Shown piece after piece: positions 10,173-18,976 of a stretch of 64,000 nucleotides of DNA. The notes under the pieces were generated by a model, which did no database searches, had not been told where the DNA came from, and was given only the letters and a program-made list of their open reading frames with translations. Position 1 is the first letter of the stretch, and every line of letters begins with the position of its first letter. This DNA is from Dickeya chrysanthemi NCPPB 402 (lineage in GTDB: Bacteria; Pseudomonadota; Gammaproteobacteria; Enterobacterales; Enterobacteriaceae). A program made the translations under genes and the position numbers. Location of the stretch: the NCBI RefSeq assembly GCF_000406105.1, contig NZ_CM001974.1:1333286-1397285 (forward strand), written 5' to 3'.

Positions 10173-11195
10173 CTAAGAGTGACGTCGACGTACCAGCCAG
10201 ATCAGGACCGGCGCGCCGATAAAGGCGGTGACGATGGAGACCCGCAGCTCACCCGGTACCAGCAATCGACCGATGATATCGGCGCCAAGCAGCAGTATCG
10301 GGGCGAACAGCAGCGAATAGATCAGGATCCAGCGCTGATCAGGACCGGCCCAGCCGCGTGCGATATGCGGGATCATCAGGCCGACAAACCCGATAGGGCC
10401 GGCCAGCGCGGTGGCGGAACCGCACAGCAGCATCACCGACAGCATGGCGATAACGCGAATCAATGCCACGCGGGTGCCGAGGGCGGTGGCGAGATCATCG
10501 CCCATGCTGAGCGTATTCAGCGAGCGGGCGGTGAAAAAAGCCAGCGCACAGCCCAGCAATACGGTGGGGGTCACCCAGGCGACATTGCTTAATGAGCGGA
10601 TATCCAGCGTGCCGGCTTCCCATAAGCGCAGTTGATCAAACGCCAGCGGATTGAGCAACGACAGCGATGAAGTAAAACCAGACAACACGGCGCTCAGCGC
10701 CACGCCGGCCAGCGTCAGGCGGATCGGGTTGACCCGGCCGCCGCTCAGGGTGCCGATGACCCACACCATCAGGCCGGCCGCCAGTACGCCGAGCCAGGCG
10801 AAACCCAGCCACGAGGCCATACCGGTAATGCCGAAGACGCTGATACCGAGCACGATGGCGAAGCTGGCGCCGGCGTTGACGCCAAGGATGCCGGGGTCGG
10901 CCAGCGGGTTGCGGGTCAGCGCCTGCATCACCGCGCCGGCGGCGCCCAGTGCCATGCCCACCAGAATGCCGGCCAGAGTACGCGGTAGCCGCGCCTGTAA
11001 AACGATGGTGCTGTCCGGACCTTGCAACTGGCTGAACAGCGTGTGCCAGACCACGTCCGGCGCAATAGCGCGGGCGCCCAGCATCAGGCTGGCAAGAGAG
11101 ATCAACGCCAGCAGCAGCAGGCAGGGGATCACACCGGCGATACGCCGACCAGTGACTAATGGCGGTAAGCGCGGTAAGCCGGTTGTCGCGATCAT
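10173..11195 (-). CDS. fepD: ferric siderophore ABC transporter permease
   Basis: FecCD-family permease with the usual multi-span pattern and the patches MQALTRNPLADPGILGVN and GPIGFVGLMIPHIARGW. The frame opens at an ATG ending at 11249, but that start would sit against the Fur box (11251-11265), leaving no room for a promoter and leader. I therefore prefer the internal ATG of MIATTG at 11195, which gives 340 residues, close to E. coli FepD. Neither start has a strong ribosome site. It is the first gene of the uptake operon and diverges from the EntS-like exporter. Confidence 0.87.
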   Translation of the reverse strand: MIATTGLPRLPPLVTGRRIAGVIPCLLLLALISLASLMLGARAIAPDVVWHTLFSQLQGPDSTIVLQARLPRTLAGILVGMALGAAGAVMQALTRNPLADPGILGVNAGASFAIVLGISVFGITGMASWLGFAWLGVLAAGLMVWVIGTLSGGRVNPIRLTLAGVALSAVLSGFTSSLSLLNPLAFDQLRLWEAGTLDIRSLSNVAWVTPTVLLGCALAFFTARSLNTLSMGDDLATALGTRVALIRVIAMLSVMLLCGSATALAGPIGFVGLMIPHIARGWAGPDQRWILIYSLLFAPILLLGADIIGRLLVPGELRVSIVTAFIGAPVLIWLVRRRHS

Positions 11196-11250
11196 CTGAC
11201 CGGAAATGACGGGTCTCACTGATAAGAATCGCTTTATTAAATAATGCATA

Positions 11251-11265
11251 TGATTATTATTATCA
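11251..11265. promoter_or_regulatory. Fur box between fepDGC and entS
   Basis: The 15 bases form TGATTAT-T-ATTATCA, a 7-1-7 inverted repeat matching the Fur consensus TGATAAT-n-ATTATCA at 14 of 15 positions counting the free centre. It lies in the divergent promoter region, so iron-loaded Fur could repress both uptake and export genes. Confidence 0.85.
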
Positions 11266-11460
11266 TTAATGTTGTGACGTGGCTAGGATAGCATAGGGAC
11301 TTCGGCAAAGACATTGACCTGAAGCCGTATTGGCGCCATTTACCGTGCCGCCCTTGCCTCCACATTTTGGCTGACGAGTGGTCATCTCAGGCCGTTAATG
11401 GCGGCGGTGCCGCGGGACAAAACAGCATTTTCATTAAGAACAGGAAATAAACCAACGCTC

Positions 11461-12735
11461 ATGGCTAAATCTTCTTTTTTTCTCGACTTCAGCTTGCTGA
11501 AGCAGAATGCGCATTTTCGCGCCATTTTTGTCGCCCGTATGTTGTCGGTATTTGCGCTCGGTATGTTGACCGTCGGTGTGCCGGTACAGATTCAGGCAAT
11601 GACCGGCTCCACGTTGCAGGTTGGGATGGCGGTGGCGCTGGATGGCATCGGCATGTTTATCGGGCTGATGTTGGGCGGTGTGCTGGCGGACCGCTTCGAT
11701 CGCCGTAAACTGATTCTGTTTGCCCGCGCGACCTGTGGGCTAGGGTTCGTGGCGCTGAGCCTGAATGCGTTTTCCGGTTCGCCGTCATTGCTGGCGCTTT
11801 ACCTGCTAGCAGCCTGGGACGGCTTTTTTGGTGCGCTGGGTATGACTGCCCTGATGGCGGTGATCCCGTTGCTGGTCGGGCGGGAAAATTTGCCGGCTGC
11901 CGGCGCGTTGACCATGCTGACGGTGCGACTGGGAGCGATTTTGTCGCCGGCGCTGGGCGGGGTGATTATTGTTGCGGGCGGCGTGGGCTGGAACTTTGCG
12001 GTGGCCGCAGCAGGCACGCTGGCAACGTTGATCCCGCTGGTGCGGCTGCCGGCAATGAAACCGGCGCCGGGCAAACCGGAGCATCCATTACAGGCGCTGG
12101 TCGGTGGCGTTCGATTCGTTTGTGCGCACCCGGTGGTGGGTTGCGTGGTGCTGTTGGGGATGCTGGTAAGCGTGGTCGGGGCGATGCGGGTGCTATTTCC
12201 GGCGTTAGCAGGCGATGCGTACCATGCCGGGCCGTCGGCGGTGGGGTTGATGTATTCCGCCGTACCGCTGGGCGCCATGCTGGGGGCGTTCACCAGTGGT
12301 TGGGTATCGGGCGTGCAGCGGCCGGGACGCATCCTGCTGGGGTGTGCGACGGGCGCGTTTCTGGCGGTGGGGTCGCTGGGGGTATTCAGCCATTTGCTGC
12401 CTGCGCTGCTGGCGTTGGTTTGTTATGGCTATTTCAACGCGATCACCTCGTTGTTGCAGTTCACCTTGATCCAGAGTCATACGCCGGATCACCTGCTGGG
12501 GCGGGTCAATAGCCTGGGAACGGCGCAGGATGTCACTGGCGATTCCGTCGGGGCGCTGATTCTGGGGGTGATGGGCAAACTGCTGGCGCCTGCAAGCAGC
12601 ATCCTGGTTTTTGGCGCGGCGGCGGCGTTGTTGGGCAGCGTGATGGCGTTGCTGGTGCGGCCGCTGCGCCAGTGCCGTTTCGGCGAACCGTCGCCGGATG
12701 AAGAGAAAACCGGCGACGCGATACAAGAGGGGTAA
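11461..12735 (+). CDS. entS: EntS-like siderophore exporter (MFS)
   Basis: Major facilitator of the EntS/YbdA family, about 424 residues with 12 predicted spans, expected to export the newly made catecholate siderophore to the periplasm. The MFS loop motif GVLADRFDRRK is present, and the run DGFFGALGMTALMA...LVGREN follows EntS closely. I chose the ATG of MAKSSFF because EntS homologues begin there; the frame continues 21 codons upstream, where the residues are not family-like. The nearest AGGA is about 16 bases upstream of the chosen start, rather far. It diverges from fepD across the Fur box. Confidence 0.88.
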   Translation: MAKSSFFLDFSLLKQNAHFRAIFVARMLSVFALGMLTVGVPVQIQAMTGSTLQVGMAVALDGIGMFIGLMLGGVLADRFDRRKLILFARATCGLGFVALSLNAFSGSPSLLALYLLAAWDGFFGALGMTALMAVIPLLVGRENLPAAGALTMLTVRLGAILSPALGGVIIVAGGVGWNFAVAAAGTLATLIPLVRLPAMKPAPGKPEHPLQALVGGVRFVCAHPVVGCVVLLGMLVSVVGAMRVLFPALAGDAYHAGPSAVGLMYSAVPLGAMLGAFTSGWVSGVQRPGRILLGCATGAFLAVGSLGVFSHLLPALLALVCYGYFNAITSLLQFTLIQSHTPDHLLGRVNSLGTAQDVTGDSVGALILGVMGKLLAPASSILVFGAAAALLGSVMALLVRPLRQCRFGEPSPDEEKTGDAIQEG

Positions 12736-12770
12736 GCAGCACCGCAGCACCACGGTAATGATGCGATACC

Positions 12771-13817
12771 TCAGTGGGGCGTTGGCCGGCGAAAGCTCTG
12801 TTCTATACGGGTCAACAGGTTGCCGGCGCTGTAGTAATCAAGCCGGAAGGTATCCGGACCCATCGCCCAGATGCGGCGTTGTTTAACCGGTTCCAGATGG
12901 CTGAGGAATGGATTGGCGACGACCCGGTTAACGGTCTCGTCGTCATTGGCGAACAGGAGCAGTGACTGGCCATTAAGGCTGCCGGCCATGTTCTCGCCGG
13001 AGATCTGCAAAATATCTTGCCGTTTACCCATGCGGGTTTCCGTCGGCAGGTTGTCCGGCAGCGACGACAACTGGAAGCCGAGCTCGCTGAGCAGTTGCCC
13101 CTGCGCGGATGAGTGTGTCCACAGGTTGACGCCGCGGCCGTCTTCGTAATACACCAGTGCCGACACCGGCTGAGGCGGCAACTGAATAGCTTGCTTCACT
13201 GCCTGCACCCGTTGTTCGAAACGTTCAATCACCTGCCGGGCATCGGTTTCGCGACCGGTTGCCTGACCCAGATATTCCGCTAACTGCTGCCAGCTTTTAT
13301 CACCATAATCCACCACCAGCGTCGGGGCGATGGCGGCAAGCTGTTCATACAGTTTCAGGGCGGAATCGCCGCCGGTGGCGGCTATGACGATCATATCCGG
13401 TGCGGCGGCGGCAATCGCTTCGGCGTTGGGTTCGGTTACATAGAGCGGGAGAATGCCGCGCGCTTTCGCCTCGGCGCCCCACTGGCGAAAGAACCCCTGT
13501 TCATCAGCCACGATGGTGTTGGGGCTGGTCGCGCCAGAGCCGATCAACGGCGCGTGGATCGCCAGCAGTGTGCCGCTGATGGTGACGCTGGTGGAAACGA
13601 TGCGTTGAGGGGGATGGGCGAGCGTTACCGGCCCTTTTGGCGTTAGCAACGTGCGCGGCCAACCCTCGGCAGGGGCGGTTGACGTCTGCTGCGTCGAAGA
13701 AGCGCTGTTGTCGCAGCCGACCAGCAGCATTGCCAGTAACCCCAGCATCCACCCCATATAACGGTAGTTGTTATTTCCTGATAGCACGCCGGCGGCGCAC
13801 CCGTCTGATCCCACCAT
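12771..13817 (-). CDS. fepB: ferric siderophore-binding lipoprotein, FepB-like
   Basis: Substrate-binding component of the uptake system. The N terminus is a signal peptide ending in the lipobox LLVGC, so the mature protein would be lipid-anchored. The periplasmic-binding core follows, with HPPQRIVSTSVTISGTLLAI near residue 68 and AAAPDMIVIAATGG near 131. The 13817 start has AGG about 9 bases upstream; an ATG at 13757 closer to the hydrophobic core is possible. It converges on entS with a 35-base gap and lies apart from fepDGC, as fepB does in the E. coli enterobactin cluster. Confidence 0.87.
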   Translation of the reverse strand: MVGSDGCAAGVLSGNNNYRYMGWMLGLLAMLLVGCDNSASSTQQTSTAPAEGWPRTLLTPKGPVTLAHPPQRIVSTSVTISGTLLAIHAPLIGSGATSPNTIVADEQGFFRQWGAEAKARGILPLYVTEPNAEAIAAAAPDMIVIAATGGDSALKLYEQLAAIAPTLVVDYGDKSWQQLAEYLGQATGRETDARQVIERFEQRVQAVKQAIQLPPQPVSALVYYEDGRGVNLWTHSSAQGQLLSELGFQLSSLPDNLPTETRMGKRQDILQISGENMAGSLNGQSLLLFANDDETVNRVVANPFLSHLEPVKQRRIWAMGPDTFRLDYYSAGNLLTRIEQSFRRPTPH

Positions 13818-14230
13818 ACGATTACCTGTCGAGCATGAAAATAAGCAGCAAGGTTATCGATAATGCGTCTCACATACAATATGGTCAGGGGGAATCATGA
13901 GTTTGTGTTAATAATTATCGATGGCGGGAGTTATCAGCTAACCATGCTGATTTTTTGATGTTAGGCATTTTTATTGATTTATCAGTGGTAAGTATTCCAT
14001 GTTTATATGATGTTTTGTCAATAATTGTAGAGTGGTCCGTATTGCTGTATTGAAAAGTGTAATAAAGTTTATAGGTTACTCTGTCAGTGAGTGACGATAT
14101 TCAGTAGGTAAAACAGGTCATGAAGACCCTATAAGGCTGCCTTTGACGTCCTGTGTCAGGAGGTTTGCTTTCCTTTTCATAGGATCGTGAGAAGGCGTAT
14201 TTATCATTATCATGCTTGGAAAAAGGACTT
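13818..14230. other. AT-rich divergent intergenic region, fepB / svx
   Basis: It holds the promoters of two divergent genes. A TTATCGATAA palindrome at about 13854-13863 overlaps one half of a Fur-like sequence upstream of fepB, but the second half is poor, so Fur control is only possible. A TTGAAA at about 14050 followed by TATAGG-like bases may belong to svx. No open frame looks coding. Confidence 0.35.
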
Positions 14231-16087
14231 ATGTCGCAGATAAGAAAGCATATTTCTCTGGGTCGCTGTCTGCTTGTAGCGGGCAGTTTACTGGCGGCGA
14301 ATGCCGCTTATGCGGACGAAACCTGTGTGGCGGGTAACTGGCAGGTGAGTAATGTCAGTGATATGCCGGCCGCGCAGTATCAGACTGAACATTTTGCGTT
14401 TCGTTGGACTGGTAATCAGGTTAAACAGGCCGATGCCGTTGCCGCCGGCAAGCAACTGGAGTTGATTTGGGACAAGTTCATCAACCAGATCAAATTCCCG
14501 CAGCCATACTGCAATGCGACCGTTAAATACAAAGCGAATGTTCACATCGACCCGTCTTTCGGTCTGACCGGCGGGATTGCGGATGGCGGTACTATGGGGA
14601 TGTGGATCGGCCCCGGTACGCTGCTTGACCATTGGGGACTGGCGCATGAATTCACCCATGCGTTGCAGGGACAGACCGGCAGCTTCCAGTCTTACGGTAA
14701 TCAAAATTGGGTTGGCTGGATCTGGGAATCTCACGCCAACTGGATGACGCATCAACTGGACGAATACCGCGGCACCTCCGCGCATTGTTCCGACATGCTG
14801 GTGAACTATCCGCACCTGTATCTGGGGTCGACCCGCGATCGTTACTGTAACTGGCAGTTCATGGAACATCTGAAGAACCGCTATGGCTACAGCGCAGTGA
14901 ACGACATCTGGGCCAAAGCGCCAAAAGCCGGCAGCGCCGAGCAAAACACCACCGATCCTATCAGCGTGCTGAAGAGCAACATGGGCTGGAGCCAGTCTGA
15001 ACTGAATGATTTCTTCGGCGATTGGGCGATGCATAACGTCAACTGGGACTATACCGATCCTGACGGTTACGACCGCGGTAGTTTCTATCGCCGGACTTAC
15101 GGTGGATATGGTGCGGTGACGCCGTCTCAGGATAATGCCGATCAATTACTGCGTACTACCGCATTAGAACCGGTCAGCGCCTCCGGCGTAAGACGTTTTG
15201 CTGTGCCGTTCGATCAGGCGCCGCAGCGTTGGGGCTACAACATTGTCCGCCTGATTCCGGACAGCGGCGCCACCAAAGTGACGGTCTCGTTCCAGGGCGT
15301 GGTACAAAGCGCGCCGGCGGTTAACAGCCTGCCGGGCCTGAAGAACGACCCGGTTGCTCTCGCCCAGCCGGATTCCGACTGGCGCTGGGGCCTGGTGGCG
15401 ATCGACTCCGCCGGTAAGAGCCGCTACAGCGCGTTGCAACGCGGCGCGTCGGCCAAAATCAGCAACTTTGCGGTGAAATCGAGTGATAAAGGGTTGTATC
15501 TGGTGGTGATGGGCTCACCATCGCAAATGCACCAGGTCGCCTGGGATCAGGCCTATTATTCGCTGTACCGCTACCCGTGGACGGTGGACCTGACCAACGC
15601 CTGGGCGGAAGGTTCACAGCCGAACGCTCCGACGCCGACCGCCAATGGCCGTCGTCACAGCAACGGCGGCGGCTGGGTGGCGAATGGCGCGGAAGTGGCG
15701 TCGACCGCTTATGTCGGGCCGTACGCCCGTGTGATCGGCGGTAAGGTGCTGGATTATGCCCGTATCGAAGATCACGCCACCGTACTGAGCGGCACCGTTT
15801 CCGGCAATGCCCGCGTCAGCGGCCTGACGGTAGTGCAGGGCGACACGGTGATCAAGGATAACGCGCAGGTGAACACCGTGTTCAAAGGACCGGGCGCTTT
15901 CGAACCGGGCGTAGTGGTATCCGGCTCGGCACAATTGCGCGGCGATGCAGAAATTCGTGGCGTGTCTGCATCCAAGGGCGTGTTCTACGGCTTCATTGAC
16001 GAAAATGAAGTGAAAGATAGCCAGGCCGGCGCCAACCTGACCGACGCCGTACCGGAAGTGACCGAACGTCCGGCTTACGCAAAGTAA
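14231..16087 (+). CDS. svx: Svx/AvrXca-type secreted virulence protein
   Basis: About 618 residues: a Sec signal peptide ending near AAYADE, then a zinc-metallopeptidase-like region with HEFTH (HExxH) near residue 139 and a downstream WESHANW. A C-terminal segment from about residue 490 has hexapeptide-like repeats (GPYARV, DYARIEDHATV, GNARV, DNAQV), suggesting a left-handed beta-helix. The family includes Svx of Pectobacterium atrosepticum, exported by the type II secretion system and needed for full virulence, and AvrXca of Xanthomonas. I chose the ATG after AAAAAGGA; a TTG five codons upstream is also open. Secretion is inferred from the family, and the protein substrate is unknown. Confidence 0.85.
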   Translation: MSQIRKHISLGRCLLVAGSLLAANAAYADETCVAGNWQVSNVSDMPAAQYQTEHFAFRWTGNQVKQADAVAAGKQLELIWDKFINQIKFPQPYCNATVKYKANVHIDPSFGLTGGIADGGTMGMWIGPGTLLDHWGLAHEFTHALQGQTGSFQSYGNQNWVGWIWESHANWMTHQLDEYRGTSAHCSDMLVNYPHLYLGSTRDRYCNWQFMEHLKNRYGYSAVNDIWAKAPKAGSAEQNTTDPISVLKSNMGWSQSELNDFFGDWAMHNVNWDYTDPDGYDRGSFYRRTYGGYGAVTPSQDNADQLLRTTALEPVSASGVRRFAVPFDQAPQRWGYNIVRLIPDSGATKVTVSFQGVVQSAPAVNSLPGLKNDPVALAQPDSDWRWGLVAIDSAGKSRYSALQRGASAKISNFAVKSSDKGLYLVVMGSPSQMHQVAWDQAYYSLYRYPWTVDLTNAWAEGSQPNAPTPTANGRRHSNGGGWVANGAEVASTAYVGPYARVIGGKVLDYARIEDHATVLSGTVSGNARVSGLTVVQGDTVIKDNAQVNTVFKGPGAFEPGVVVSGSAQLRGDAEIRGVSASKGVFYGFIDENEVKDSQAGANLTDAVPEVTERPAYAK

Positions 16088-16199
16088 GCCTCTGGGGTAA
16101 GCAAGGTATGGCATCGGGTGTCCGGTAACGTGGTTTGTAAGCAATGTCAGCGGATATGCCTGCTGTACTTCACGTCGCAAGACTCATTATGCGTCTCGT

Positions 16200-16226
16200 T
16201 TTGCAACTCGAGTTATTTAAGGTATA
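16200..16226. repeat. ERIC-type repeat terminus (partial)
   Basis: The sequence ending in GGTATA, read on the minus strand, matches the left end of the ERIC copies at 17.3-17.6 kb (TATACC..AAATAA.TCGAGTTGCA). Only one end is recognisable, so this is a partial or diverged copy. Confidence 0.5.
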
Positions 16227-16252
16227 AACAACGGGGCGTTCGCCCCGTTGTT
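16227..16252. terminator. bidirectional terminator, svx / phosphatase
   Basis: A perfect 12-bp stem (16227-16238 with 16241-16252), closed by a short GTTC turn and with a GC core, sits between two convergent genes and is followed by short T-rich runs on both sides. This is well suited to ending both transcripts. Confidence 0.75.
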
Positions 16253-16282
16253 CTTGTCGTCAATATTGTTAGCCAGCAGGAA

Positions 16283-17092
16283 TTATTGCCCGTTCCAGGC
16301 GCGGATCTGCTGGTCGCGTATTTGCAATTTTTGCCCTGGCGTCAGCGAGTTATAGTTGCTGCTGAGGCCGCTTTCCCAGTCGCCGTACAGCGGATTAGGC
16401 AATATGATGAACTGCGTGCCGAATTTCGCCTGATTATTGCTGACGAACGCCCGGCGCGCCGTATTGTCCTTATGATAGGTCGCTGCGCCGAAGTCGTTCA
16501 GGTTGTCTCCTACATACAGCACAATGTCGTTGCCCTGAGCGGCGATATCATCAAAGCGTGCCTGCTTGTTGCTGTTGCCTTTACTTAGCCATAGCGTCTG
16601 ATCGTTCACGTCGGGAAAGCCGAGTTTGATCATGTTGTCGCGGGTATCGCCTGCTTCGATGATCAACCGGTTGGATACATAAAATACCTGTCCGCCATGG
16701 CTGTTGACGTAGCGGGTGAATTCCACCGCACCGGGCACGGCAAGTGCCTGGCGTGCATGAGACCAACGGTTCCAACTGATCAGGTTGAATGATTTATGTT
16801 CTTTGGCCTGCCAACCGCTGTAGGCACTGTTGTCCAGCATGGTTTCGTCAATGTCGACCACGACCACCTTTTTCTTGCCTGGTTTGACCGGTGCGGCGTC
16901 GAACGCTAGTCGTGCGGAGTTAAATGACTGATAACACAAGGCTTGATACTCGCCCGACTGTTGGAGCCAGTTCAGAGCCAGTACCGACTGGTTGGCGAGT
17001 CTTGTCTGGGCATCCTGAGACTGGGGAGTACTGCAGCCGGAGAGTACCAGCATCGCCATCAGGGCACCGGCGCTGAAAGTCAGCTTTTTCAT
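16283..17092 (-). CDS. e(P4)-type lipoprotein 5'-nucleotidase / acid phosphatase
   Basis: HAD-superfamily class C acid phosphatase related to Haemophilus lipoprotein e(P4), which removes phosphate from NMN and other 5'-nucleotides at the cell envelope. There is a lipobox VLSGC after a short signal, the catalytic motif VVVDIDETMLDN (paired aspartates) near residue 80, VSNR as HAD motif II near 139, and a late VGDNLNDFG motif. The ATG of MKKLTF follows AAAGGA at good spacing; the frame extends nine codons further without support. It is monocistronic, convergent with svx, and lies between two virulence genes. A role in nucleotide scavenging is inferred from the family. Confidence 0.85.
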   Translation of the reverse strand: MKKLTFSAGALMAMLVLSGCSTPQSQDAQTRLANQSVLALNWLQQSGEYQALCYQSFNSARLAFDAAPVKPGKKKVVVVDIDETMLDNSAYSGWQAKEHKSFNLISWNRWSHARQALAVPGAVEFTRYVNSHGGQVFYVSNRLIIEAGDTRDNMIKLGFPDVNDQTLWLSKGNSNKQARFDDIAAQGNDIVLYVGDNLNDFGAATYHKDNTARRAFVSNNQAKFGTQFIILPNPLYGDWESGLSSNYNSLTPGQKLQIRDQQIRAWNGQ

Positions 17093-17371
17093 GGAGTTTC
17101 CTTTTTTATGGCTGAGCAAGGTATGTGCGCCAAGCCGAAGAGGTCGTGCAGTAGCGATATAGAAGCAGGAATATATCGGGGAGTAAATATACCGGTCTTA
17201 TTTGTACGCACTTTTTTAATAACTGTCACGAATCAGTGTACAGACAGTAATGACGGGAATCGTAACGAAAACGTATTGAATGCGGTGGTTGCAACATACT
17301 GAAATGGCAGCGGCTATTAGAAAATATATCCCAAATAATTCGAGGTGCAGGACAACACGCATTATTTAGGG

Positions 17372-17504
17372 TATATATCCTAAATAGTTCGAATTGCAGA
17401 ACAAGACTCATCATGAGTGTTGTAACGCTGCCGGCGGCGGCCCGTAAGGCGAGGCCCATTGATGGGCCGAGTAAGAAAGCTAATGCATCTGCAATTTGAA
17501 ATAT
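17372..17504. repeat. ERIC-like repeat with a variant core
   Basis: It has the same ends as the neighbouring canonical ERIC (left TATATCC..AAATAGTTCGAATTGCAG, right GCTAATGCATCTGCAATTTGAA), but the centre differs and contains a strong GGCCCATTGATGGGCC hairpin. Another left end, without a full body, lies at about 17326-17351, so copies are stacked here. Confidence 0.65.
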
Positions 17505-17512
17505 AACAGATA

Positions 17513-17639
17513 TATACCCAAAATAATTCGAGTTGCAGGAAGGCGGCAATCGAGCGAATCCCCAGGAGCTTACACAAGTAAGTGACTGGGGTGAGCGAGG
17601 GCAGCTAACGCACCTGCAACTTGAAGTATGAAGGGTATA
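17513..17639. repeat. ERIC element, full length (127 bp)
   Basis: The ends form the inverted TATACCC / GGGTATA with CAAGTTGCAGG-type flanks, and the centre contains GAATCCCCAGGAGCTTAC and AAGTAAGTGACTGGGGTGAG, the classical ERIC primer sequences. The span is exactly the canonical 127 bp. ERICs are non-coding, transcribed intergenic palindromes of enterobacteria. Confidence 0.92.
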
Positions 17640-17749
17640 AAATGGGGATGTGATTATTGCGGTAATTAATATTAATCACCTCTCTTTATTTTGCTTTTTA
17701 AAAACACTGACAGGCATGACGCCTAAGTAAAAAAGAAACAGGAGATGAT

Positions 17750-18541
17750 ATGTTTTTAAAGAAGACAGCTGTTCTGGCAACATTCCCCCTCTGGATTGCG
17801 TTTGCGGCTCACGCCGATGACTTTGATAAACTGGATCAGGCGTTGCCTTCCGGCGTGAATGCCGCGTCGATTGCGCCGGTATTCGATTTTGATACGGATG
17901 GTTGCCTGCCCAGTGCAGGGATTAGCCGTAGTGGCCAGCAGAACGGTGGCCTGAAGCCGACCGGCAGCCTGACCGGCGGCTGCCGATGGACCACGTTTTT
18001 GGATAAGTCCAATACCTTGCACCGTTACGCCTGCGTCAATAACGGCGGTAATCGTTATTGCGGGCATTTTTATGCGCTCTATTTCCTGAAAGATCAGATT
18101 ACGGCCGGTATTAATAGCGGTCATCGTCACGACTGGGAATATGCGGCGGTCTGGACCAAAAACGGTACCGTCACACATGGTAGCTACAGCGCTCACGGTA
18201 AGCTGACGACCGCTGCCGCGTCCAGTCTTGATAAGCAAAATGGTCACCTGAAGTTTGTGTACCACAAAGACGGTGCGCTGACCCACGCGTTCCGTTTTGC
18301 CCAGTCAGGCGAGCAGGCGGAAAACCCGTACAACACCTTTGTCACGCCGGATATTGTCAGTTGGTATTCGGTGCATGGTGACGGCGTCAGCAATCAGAAT
18401 ATGCGTAACAAAATGAATACGTTCAATTATGAGTCGGCCGATATTCCGATGAAGGACGGGAACTTTCTGTCTAACCTGAACAACGGTAAACCGGGCGATT
18501 ATCCGACCTTCACGCAAGCCAGCGTGGACAGTTCTAAATAA
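17750..18541 (+). CDS. nipE: necrosis-inducing NLP toxin (Nip)
   Basis: Secreted protein of 263 residues in the NPP1/NLP family, which binds plant sphingolipids and permeabilises dicot membranes. The diagnostic heptapeptide GHRHDWE is intact at residues 124-130. A signal peptide ends at AAHADD, and two conserved cysteines flank the early domain (GCLPSAG and GGCRW). The start ATG follows AGGAG at ideal spacing. A terminator follows. Family members in soft-rot bacteria leave the cell by the type II system, which is inferred here. It lies near svx, giving a small secreted-virulence cluster. The nipE name is by homology. Confidence 0.9.
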   Translation: MFLKKTAVLATFPLWIAFAAHADDFDKLDQALPSGVNAASIAPVFDFDTDGCLPSAGISRSGQQNGGLKPTGSLTGGCRWTTFLDKSNTLHRYACVNNGGNRYCGHFYALYFLKDQITAGINSGHRHDWEYAAVWTKNGTVTHGSYSAHGKLTTAAASSLDKQNGHLKFVYHKDGALTHAFRFAQSGEQAENPYNTFVTPDIVSWYSVHGDGVSNQNMRNKMNTFNYESADIPMKDGNFLSNLNNGKPGDYPTFTQASVDSSK

Positions 18542-18548
18542 TCCTCAG

Positions 18549-18573
18549 GCCGGGCCACCTGGCCCGGCTGTTT
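18549..18573 (+). terminator. nip terminator
   Basis: An 8-bp GC stem (18549-18556 with 18561-18568) closed by a 4-base loop and followed by TGTTT, 8 bases after the stop. Confidence 0.8.
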
Positions 18574-18976
18574 CATCAATCGAAGAGTAGATACTGAGAT
18601 TACTTAAGGTGAGATAATTTCAATCCATTAAAGTAATGATATGCGTTAGCTTTTTTCAATTGAAATGGAAATGGTATTTTCGGCATCATGTTGTTTTATA
18701 CCCATTGGTCATCTCCATTTTTTTGAAATCCTATACTCTCAATATAATGAATCAAGGCTGATTTTTTCTCGGAAGTGGCGTTAAAGAAAAACACTTCGTT
18801 AATCATGGGTTTTGTTCCATCTGGCGAGTCGTAGAAAATCTTATATTGGTCCTATCCGCATAATGTGGGCACGACCTTAAGAGAGGTTATAGTTTTCAAT
18901 CTGTTCCGGGCTATTGCCAACAATTAATACACGCTCGGCGAGAGTGCCGAGCGCGAGGGGCATTATATGATTGACG
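18574..18976. other. AT-rich intergenic region
   Basis: No coding frame is supported. A perfect 8-bp stem (18932-18939 with 18946-18953) lies just past the stop of the minus-strand acetyltransferase and could end its transcript. The remainder is AT-rich, without recognisable signals. Confidence 0.5.

Larger units (their letters stand above)
17093..17749. other. intergenic region carrying ERIC repeats
   Basis: No gene is supported. From 17326 to 17639 the region is built of ERIC-type repeat ends and cores (listed separately). From about 17640 to 17749 it is AT-rich and presumably holds the nip promoter. Confidence 0.6.

Noticed and set aside
17312..17645. CRISPR-like spaced repeats
   Set aside because: The repeated parts are ERIC ends with inverted symmetry, not regularly spaced direct repeats.
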